Assembly: GCA_041595355.1 (NCBI GenBank)
Contig: JBFHKO010000150.1
Span: forward strand, 1-6,518
DNA: 6,518 bases
Source: JBFHKO01 sp041595355
GTDB lineage: Bacteria; Pseudomonadota; Gammaproteobacteria; Enterobacterales; Aeromonadaceae
Reading direction: 5' to 3'
This document shows positions 1 to 4,676 of this stretch, piece after piece (the stretch's first letter is position 1; every line of letters starts with the position of its first letter). The position numbers and the translations under genes were made by a program. The notes below the pieces were generated by a model. That model was not told where the DNA came from, did not search any database, and saw only the letters and a list, made by a program, of their open reading frames with translations.

Positions 1-1
1 G

Positions 2-439
2 CAGATGGGCCCCTTCGGCAGCGGCCACCCGCCCCGGCAGAGCCGGGTGCTGCGCTGGCTGCGCGGCGCACCGGCCCGCCCGGGGCTGAGCCCGGCGGCC
101 CCCGGCTCGCCAGCGCCCCATGCCGGCATTCACGCCCTCTGCCTGCGCCTGCCGCGCCCCCTGCCCCGCGCCCGCCTGTTTGCCGCCCTGCACGCCCTCC
201 AGGAACGTCATGGCGACAACCTGCTGCGCGTCAAGGGGCTGCTGCAGGTGCAGGAGCAGGCCACCCCGCTGGTGGTGCATTGCGTCCATGGCCAGATCTA
301 CCCCATCACCAGCCTGCCCGAGTGGCCCGAGGGCATCAGAGAGAGCCGTTTGGTATTCATCGTGCGCGACATCCCGGAGGCGCACATCCGGGCGCTGCTC
401 GCCGCCCATCTGGAAACAGACGAATCCGGGTGCCGATAG
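2..439 (+). CDS. CobW/COG0523-family GTPase, C-terminal part (5' end outside window)
   Basis: This is the tail of a G3E-family P-loop GTPase of the CobW/COG0523 type. The family is cytoplasmic and couples GTP hydrolysis to delivery of metal, mostly zinc or cobalt, to client proteins. The frame is open to the left edge, so the gene starts outside the window; 145 residues are visible. Residues about 1-39 are a Pro/Arg/Gly-rich linker. Residues about 40-137 match the CobW C-terminal domain: the DNLLRVKG motif at 72-79, followed by a beta-rich stretch, then SRLVFI at 115-120 and a final helix. The GTPase domain, Walker motifs and the CxCC metal motif would lie upstream and cannot be checked. The in-frame ATG at base 5 is unlikely to be the true start because it falls inside the expected linker. 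The stop is TAG at 437-439. The carbonic anhydrase gene follows after 119 bases on the same strand, which suggests a shared metal-related role. Family assignment is firm; the metal and client are unknown. Confidence 0.85.
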   Translation, partial: QMGPFGSGHPPRQSRVLRWLRGAPARPGLSPAAPGSPAPHAGIHALCLRLPRPLPRARLFAALHALQERHGDNLLRVKGLLQVQEQATPLVVHCVHGQIYPITSLPEWPEGIRESRLVFIVRDIPEAHIRALLAAHLETDESGCR

Positions 440-493
440 CCTCCCTCCCGGAGTAAGCTGAGCCTCGCCGGCGTGGGTCGGATCCTCAGCGCC

Positions 494-525
494 GATGCGC
501 GTCCCCCCCCGCCCCCATGCGCATC
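494..525 (+). promoter_or_regulatory. Leader hairpin A with C-rich loop
   Basis: Bases 494-502 pair with 517-525 to form a 9-bp stem (GATGCGC/GCGCATC core, then one G-U and one U-A pair). The 14-base loop at 503-516 is eight C, one G and five C. The right arm shares bases 521-525 with hairpin B, so the two cannot form together. The role is not known; the unusual C-only loop could be a protein or Rho contact. Pairing was worked out by eye, without folding energies. Confidence 0.4.
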
Positions 526-541
526 CCGATGGTCGGGATGC
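521..541 (+). promoter_or_regulatory. Leader hairpin B, just before the carbonic anhydrase RBS
   Basis: Bases 521-529 and 533-541 form a perfect 9-bp stem (GCATCCCGA with TCGGGATGC) around a 3-base TGG loop. It ends 6 bases before the Shine-Dalgarno sequence at 548-553. It lacks a following T run, so it does not look like an intrinsic terminator for the upstream CobW gene. It may affect translation or stability of the carbonic anhydrase message. The same bases could code for an N-terminal extension if translation began at the ATG at 517, but the strong ribosome binding site before 559 argues against that. Confidence 0.45.
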
Positions 542-547
542 CCCAGC

Positions 548-553
548 AAGGAA
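548..553 (+). promoter_or_regulatory. Ribosome binding site of the carbonic anhydrase gene
   Basis: AAGGAA sits five bases before the ATG at 559. It decides the start: the in-frame ATGs at 517, 529 and 538 have only C-rich or hairpin sequence upstream and no comparable Shine-Dalgarno match. Confidence 0.7.
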
Positions 554-558
554 CCGCC

Positions 559-1119
559 ATGATCCGCAAGAACCCCTCCGGGCACCTGCCCGTCATCCAC
601 GAGTCCGCCTACGTGGACAACACCGCCATCATCTGCGGCAAGGTGATCATCAAGGAAAACGTCTTCGTCGGCCCCTATGTGGTGATCCGCGCCGACGAGG
701 TCGACGATCAGGGCGAAATGGCGCCCATCGTCATCGGCGCCAACTCCAACATTCAGGATGGCGTGGTGATCCACTCCAAGTCCGGCGCCGCCGTGACCAT
801 CGGCGAGTTCAGCTCCATCGCCCACCGCGCCATCGTCCACGGCCCCTGCCAGGTGGGAGACCGGGTATTCCTCGGCTTCAACAGCGTGCTGTTCAACTGC
901 CGCATCGGCGATGGCTGCGTGGTGCGCCACAATGCGGTGGTAGACGGCTGCGAGCTGCCGCCGCAGTTCTATGTGCCCTCCACCACCCGCATCGGCCCCC
1001 AGAGCGATCTGAGCCAGATACCGCGGGTCAGTGTCGAGGCCTCGGAGTTTTCCGAAGACGTGGCCCACACCAACATCGACCTGGTGCGCGGCTACAAGGC
1101 CCTGCAGAACGAATTCTGA
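559..1119 (+). CDS. Gamma-class carbonic anhydrase (Cam/CamH-like)
   Basis: The product is a left-handed beta-helix enzyme of the gamma carbonic anhydrase family, which reversibly hydrates CO2 to bicarbonate as a trimer with metal at the subunit interfaces. The 186-residue protein shows hexapeptide-like repeats from about residue 20 to 150. By alignment with Methanosarcina Cam, the metal ligands are His72, His89 and His94 (the last two in AHRAIVHG), with Arg44, Asp46, Glu47, Asn64 and Gln66 matching Cam Arg59, Asp61, Glu62, Asn73 and Gln75. The acidic loop carrying Cam Glu84 is absent, since the sequence after His72 is short (HSKSGAAV), so it resembles the CamH subclass. A C-terminal helix at about 165-186 ends the protein. 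No signal peptide is visible, so it is probably cytoplasmic. The start at 559 is set by AAGGAA five bases upstream. It follows a CobW-type metallochaperone, consistent with a metal need. Activity is likely but some family members are inactive or act on other substrates. Confidence 0.9.
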   Translation: MIRKNPSGHLPVIHESAYVDNTAIICGKVIIKENVFVGPYVVIRADEVDDQGEMAPIVIGANSNIQDGVVIHSKSGAAVTIGEFSSIAHRAIVHGPCQVGDRVFLGFNSVLFNCRIGDGCVVRHNAVVDGCELPPQFYVPSTTRIGPQSDLSQIPRVSVEASEFSEDVAHTNIDLVRGYKALQNEF

Positions 1120-1125
1120 CAACCC

Positions 1126-1148
1126 GGCCCGGGCGCAACCCCCGGGCC
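1126..1148 (+). terminator. GC hairpin after the carbonic anhydrase stop codon
   Basis: GGCCCGGG at 1126-1133 and CCCGGGCC at 1141-1148 form a perfect 8-bp GC stem with the 7-base loop CGCAACC. It begins six bases after the TGA at 1117-1119. No T run follows, so it is either a non-canonical terminator or a 3' end-stabilising structure. Confidence 0.45.
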
Positions 1149-1174
1149 CATGGCGCACCCACACGTCTCGAATG

Positions 1175-1190
1175 GAAATGCAACCATTTC
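1175..1190 (+). other. Small inverted repeat in the intergenic region
   Basis: GAAATG at 1175-1180 and CATTTC at 1185-1190 form a perfect 6-bp inverted repeat with a CAAC spacer. Flanking CTCG (1167-1170) and CGAG (1196-1199) could add an outer stem. It may be a protein-binding dyad or an RNA hairpin. A TAAAAT hexamer resembling a -10 box lies shortly downstream at 1203-1208, but it has no convincing -35 partner. Confidence 0.3.
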
Positions 1191-1207
1191 TCATACGAGG
1201 CCTAAAA

Positions 1208-1225
1208 TGCACGATCTTGCACGAT
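1208..1225 (+). repeat. Direct repeat TGCACGAT with 10-bp period upstream of the sensor gene
   Basis: TGCACGAT occurs at 1208-1215 and again at 1218-1225, separated by two bases. The 10-bp start-to-start distance places both copies on the same DNA face, as in direct-repeat operators for activators. It lies in the AT-richer intergenic stretch, about 55-75 bases upstream of the proposed -35 box at 1280. No regulator can be named from the motif. Confidence 0.4.
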
Positions 1226-1237
1226 ATACGGCCAAAT

Positions 1238-1255
1238 GTGCGCGAAAACGCGCGC
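1238..1255 (+). other. Hairpin with AAAA loop upstream of the sensor gene
   Basis: GCGCG at 1240-1244 pairs with CGCGC at 1249-1253 around an AAAA loop; a U-G and a G-C pair extend the stem to 1238-1255. It follows the direct repeat directly. It lacks a T run and its role is unknown. If the long reading frame began at the ATG at 1236, this would be coding, but composition and the other signals here argue it is not. Confidence 0.25.
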
Positions 1256-1279
1256 TTCGTTCCAACGCCATCACGGAAC

Positions 1280-1309
1280 TTCACAAAAAAATCGGCTGCG
1301 GGTTATCAT
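1280..1309 (+). promoter_or_regulatory. Possible sigma70-type promoter of the PAS-GGDEF-EAL gene
   Basis: TTCACA (1280-1285) and TATCAT (1304-1309) resemble -35 and -10 boxes at an 18-base spacing, with an A-rich run right after the -35 box. Transcription would start near 1316, giving a leader of about 28 bases to the ATG at 1344. That is compatible with 1344 as the start and leaves little leader for the ATG at 1326. The call rests on motif resemblance only. Confidence 0.35.
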
Positions 1310-1343
1310 CGGGCATCTACCCCGCATGGAAGTGGCCATCCAC

Positions 1344-4300
1344 ATGGACGTCAAGAAACCCACCCACCCCGGCGCACGCCTCTCCCTGAAATGGATGCTG
1401 GTGCTCTATGGCGCCATCACCCTGCTGTGGCTGGGCCTCTCCGAACGCGCCCTCAGCCCGCTGCTGGGCAACCTGCCGCACCTGAGCCTGCCGCTCGCCC
1501 TGCTCGAGCAGAGCGCCTGGATCGGCCTGCTCAGCCTGGGCGGCCTGTTCGGTCTTCCCCTGCTGCGGGCCTGGCTGCGCCGTCGCCACAGCGACAGCGC
1601 GCTGGACGAGCTGCCACTGCGCCACTTCTATGAACAGGGCTTCATCGCCATGGCCATCAGTGCCCCCGAGAGCCGGCGCTGGCTGAAGTTCAACGATCGC
1701 CTCTGTACCCTGCTGGGCTATTCCCGGGACGAGCTGCGGCAGATGAGCTGGGACGAGCTCACCCATCCCCAGGATCGGCCGGCCAACCTGGCGCTCTACG
1801 CCCAGGTGCTGAAGGGCGAAACCGATGGCTATCGCCTGGACAAGCGCTTCCTGCACAAGGATGGCCAGGAGCGCTTCGTGACCGTGGATCTGCGGGCCCA
1901 GCGGCATGCCGACGGACGGGTGAAGTTCCTGGTGGCCATGATCGAGGATATCTCCGAGCGCAAACGCACCGAAGAGGCCCTGCGCCGCCAGCAGGCCCTC
2001 TACAACACCCTCTCCCACACCAATCAGACCATCGTCTGGACCACGGATCGCGACACCCTGTTTGCCAATGTCTGTCGCATCGCCGTGCAGCACGGCGGCT
2101 TCCGCTTCGCCTGGATCGGGCTGTTCGACGAAGGCCAGCACCGGCTCGAGCCGGTGGAGCGCTTCGGCGATGATGCCGGTTACCTGGCCCTCTACCCCGG
2201 CCGCCTGCCCGCCGATCCCCAGCAGGCGCTGGCCCGGCACCAGATCTGCAACGATCTGCAGCAGGAAAGCGTGCGTACCGCCTGGCAACCGGTGGCGCTG
2301 GCCGCCGGTATCCGCGCCTGGGGGGCCTTCCCCATCCGCCAGCAGGGGCAGGTGGTCGGCACCCTCAACCTCTACTCCGACAAGGCCGCCTTCTTCACCT
2401 CCGATGTGCTGGATACCCTGGACGAGATGGCCATGGATGTCTCCTTTGCCCTGGATAACCTGGCCCGGGAGAGCGAGCGGCTGCGGGTTGCCGCGGCGTT
2501 GCAGGAGAGCCAGGCCCTGTTCCAGGCCCTGGCCACGGTGTCGCCGGTGGGCATCTTTCGCGCCGACCACGAAGGCCACTGCCGTTACATCAATGCCCGC
2601 GGCGCCGAAATGGCGGGTCTGGGCAGCGCGGCCGATGCCCATGCCTGCTGGCTGCACAGCATCCACGAGGATGACCGCCCCCTGATTGCCGAATCCTGGC
2701 CCAGGGCGGTGCAGGCCGGGGCCACCTTCCGTCAGGAGTTCCGCTTCCAGCATGCCGATGGCACCCTCATCTGGGTGATGGGGCTGGCCAACCCCGAGCG
2801 GGATGAGCAGGGGCGGGTCATCGGCTACGTCGGCACCCTGACCGACATCACCTCCATGCACGACAACGAGGTGCGCCTGAGTCAGGCGGCGGCCGTGTTT
2901 GAAAACACCCATGAGGGCATCATGGTCACCGATGCCGAACAGCGCATCCTGATGGTCAACCAGGCCTTCAGCGACCACCTGGGCTACAGCGACGAAGAGG
3001 TGCTGGGTCAGACGCCGGCGCTGTTCAACTCCGGACGCCAGGATGCCGCCTTCTACCAGCAACTGAACGACAGCCTGGCGCAGGACGGCCACTGGCGCGG
3101 CGAGATCTGGAATCGCTGCCGCAGCGGCGAGCTGCTGCCCCAGCTGCTCAGCATCAGCACCATCCGCGACGCCGCCGGCCGGGTGCTGCACTATGTGTGC
3201 GTCTACTCCGACATCTCCAAGATCAAGGCCACCGAAGCCAAGCTGGAATACCTGGCCAAGCATGATCCCCTGACCCAGCTGCCCAACCGCTCGCTGCTCA
3301 ACGAACGCCTGGAGCAGGCGCTGGCGCAGGCGCGGCAACACCAACAGCGGGTGGCGCTGCTGATCCTGGATCTGGACCGCTTCAAGGATATCAACGACAG
3401 CTTCGGCCACGCCGTGGGCGACCGGGTGCTGCAGCAGGTGGGTGAACGGATCGCCGAACGGCTGCCGGCGCAGTGCACCCTGAGCCGGCTGGGGGGCGAC
3501 GAATTCACCCTGGTGCAGGAGGGCAACCCGAGCCTGGCCGATGCCGAGCGCCTGGCCACGGCCATCATCGAGCGCCTGCAGCAACCGCTGCAGCTGCCCA
3601 ATGGCCGGGTGGTGGTGATCGGCGCCAGCGTCGGCATCAGCCTCTACCCTGAGCATGGCAGCCGCCCCGACACGCTGCTGCAGCAGGCCGACACCGCCAT
3701 GTACCGCGCCAAGGCCGACGGCAAGGGACGTTTCCGCTGCTTCTGCAACGAGATGACCCGCGGCGCCCAGGAGCGGCTGGCCCTGGAGGCCGATCTGCGC
3801 CAGGCCCTGGAGCAGCAGCAGTTCAGCCTTCACTACCAGCCCCAGATGGACATCGCCAGCGGCCGACTGGTGGGAGCCGAGGCACTGCTGCGCTGGCACC
3901 ACCCGGAACGGGGCATGGTGCCGCCGGATCGCTTCATTCCCATCGCCGAAGAGAGCGGCCTCATCAACCCCATCGGCGAATGGGTCCTCAATGAGGCCTG
4001 CCGGCAGGGCCGCCGCTGGCTCGACGCCGGCCTGGCTCCCCTCACCCTGGCGGTCAATCTCTCTTCCCGGCAGCTGCGCCATGGCGATATCGCCGCCACG
4101 GTGGCGGCCATACTGGCCGAGACCGGCTACCCGGCCCGGCTGCTGGAGCTGGAGCTCACCGAAAGCGCCCTGATCGAATCGCCGGAAGAGACCGTCGCCA
4201 CCCTGGAGCGGTTGCGCGAGCAGGGCGTGCGGGTGGCCATCGACGACTTCGGCACCGGCTACTCCTCGCTGGCCTACCTGAAGCGCTTCCCGCTGGATGT

Positions 4301-4553
4301 GCTCAAGATCGACAAGCGCTTCGTGGATGACATTCCCCACAGCCGCGACGACATGGAGATTGCCGCCGCCATCGTCGCCATGGCCCACAGCCTGCGCCTC
4401 AAGGTGATGGCCGAGGGGGTGGAGACCGAGTCCCAGCTGGCCTTCCTTCAGGATCGCGGCTGCGACGGCTATCAGGGTTACCTGAAAAGCAAGCCCCTGC
4501 CGGCCAACGCCTTCAGCGACCTGCTGGCCCAGGGGCAGCCGCTGCCCGCCTGA
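1344..4553 (+). CDS. Membrane-anchored PAS-GAF-PAS-PAS-GGDEF-EAL cyclic-di-GMP protein
   Basis: A 1069-residue sensor that makes and/or breaks down cyclic di-GMP at the inner membrane. Two hydrophobic segments (about 17-32 and 58-74) flank a short loop. Cytoplasmic domains follow: PAS (about 95-205), GAF (about 235-375, ending SFALDNL), PAS (about 393-505), PAS (about 519-627), GGDEF (from HDPLTQLPNR at 640) and EAL. The active-site motif GGDEF is intact at 717-721 and the metal-site DLDRFKDIND is present. The RxxD inhibitory site is not: PAQC stands at that position. The EAL domain keeps EALLRW from Glu846, Asn905, Glu937 and Glu940 in ELTES, Asp967-Asp968 in DDFGTG, Lys988, Glu1024 and Glu1027 in AEGVE, and Gln1044, so phosphodiesterase activity is expected. 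The start is uncertain: 1344 has GGAAG 11 bases upstream, and 1326 and 1236 are in-frame alternatives lacking one. A paralogue follows after 123 bases. The ligands sensed are unknown. Confidence 0.93.
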   Translation: MDVKKPTHPGARLSLKWMLVLYGAITLLWLGLSERALSPLLGNLPHLSLPLALLEQSAWIGLLSLGGLFGLPLLRAWLRRRHSDSALDELPLRHFYEQGFIAMAISAPESRRWLKFNDRLCTLLGYSRDELRQMSWDELTHPQDRPANLALYAQVLKGETDGYRLDKRFLHKDGQERFVTVDLRAQRHADGRVKFLVAMIEDISERKRTEEALRRQQALYNTLSHTNQTIVWTTDRDTLFANVCRIAVQHGGFRFAWIGLFDEGQHRLEPVERFGDDAGYLALYPGRLPADPQQALARHQICNDLQQESVRTAWQPVALAAGIRAWGAFPIRQQGQVVGTLNLYSDKAAFFTSDVLDTLDEMAMDVSFALDNLARESERLRVAAALQESQALFQALATVSPVGIFRADHEGHCRYINARGAEMAGLGSAADAHACWLHSIHEDDRPLIAESWPRAVQAGATFRQEFRFQHADGTLIWVMGLANPERDEQGRVIGYVGTLTDITSMHDNEVRLSQAAAVFENTHEGIMVTDAEQRILMVNQAFSDHLGYSDEEVLGQTPALFNSGRQDAAFYQQLNDSLAQDGHWRGEIWNRCRSGELLPQLLSISTIRDAAGRVLHYVCVYSDISKIKATEAKLEYLAKHDPLTQLPNRSLLNERLEQALAQARQHQQRVALLILDLDRFKDINDSFGHAVGDRVLQQVGERIAERLPAQCTLSRLGGDEFTLVQEGNPSLADAERLATAIIERLQQPLQLPNGRVVVIGASVGISLYPEHGSRPDTLLQQADTAMYRAKADGKGRFRCFCNEMTRGAQERLALEADLRQALEQQQFSLHYQPQMDIASGRLVGAEALLRWHHPERGMVPPDRFIPIAEESGLINPIGEWVLNEACRQGRRWLDAGLAPLTLAVNLSSRQLRHGDIAATVAAILAETGYPARLLELELTESALIESPEETVATLERLREQGVRVAIDDFGTGYSSLAYLKRFPLDVLKIDKRFVDDIPHSRDDMEIAAAIVAMAHSLRLKVMAEGVETESQLAFLQDRGCDGYQGYLKSKPLPANAFSDLLAQGQPLPA

Positions 4554-4597
4554 GATGGGGGCCGGCCAGCAAGACGTGATCGGCGCCACAGGGCGAT

Positions 4598-4610
4598 CCG
4601 CGGCCCGCGG
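4598..4610 (+). other. Short GC hairpin downstream of the PAS-GGDEF-EAL gene
   Basis: CCGCG (4598-4602) and CGCGG (4606-4610) pair around a GCC loop, 45 bases after the TGA at 4551-4553. There is no T run, so this is at best a weak terminator candidate. The two sensor genes could be transcribed together. Confidence 0.25.
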
Positions 4611-4633
4611 CGGCGCTTGGATTGCCACCGCTG

Positions 4634-4662
4634 CTGACGTAAGCTTTCGGATCGGCAATAAC
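4634..4662 (+). promoter_or_regulatory. Weak promoter candidate before the second sensor gene
   Basis: CTGACG (4634-4639) and AATAAC (4657-4662) each match four of six sigma70 consensus bases with 17 bases between. The area is AT-richer than its surroundings. The downstream box is only about 15 bases before the ATG at 4677, which would leave a very short leader; a start at the TTG at 4692 would fit slightly better. Low certainty. Confidence 0.2.
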
Positions 4663-4676
4663 AATTCCTTAACTGG

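Noticed and set aside
517..558. N-terminal extension of the carbonic anhydrase from the ATG at 517
   Set aside because: No Shine-Dalgarno lies before 517, and the segment is the hairpin B region. AAGGAA is correctly placed for 559, and the family's conserved sequence starts after 559.
1175..1190. GAAATG...CATTTC as a Zur box, suggested by the neighbouring metal genes
   Set aside because: The enterobacterial Zur site has these ends around an 11-base centre. Here the spacer is four bases and the ATAAC core is missing, and the site precedes the sensor gene rather than the metal genes.
298..1284. Antisense reading frame of 328 codons with His/Asp/Gly-rich repeats
   Set aside because: The repeats are the reverse reading of the beta-helix repeats of the carbonic anhydrase. 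It spans the CobW tail and the intergenic region without any domain.
1236..1343. N-terminal extension of the PAS-GGDEF-EAL protein from the ATG at 1236 or 1326
   Set aside because: The 1236-1325 part is AT-richer, contains a hairpin and a candidate promoter, and translates to a basic non-family sequence. 1326 lacks a ribosome binding site. 1326 cannot be fully excluded.
3465..3480. Frameshift or sequencing error as the cause of the missing I-site
   Set aside because: The frame is continuous and the motifs on both sides align without any gap, so the change is a substitution.
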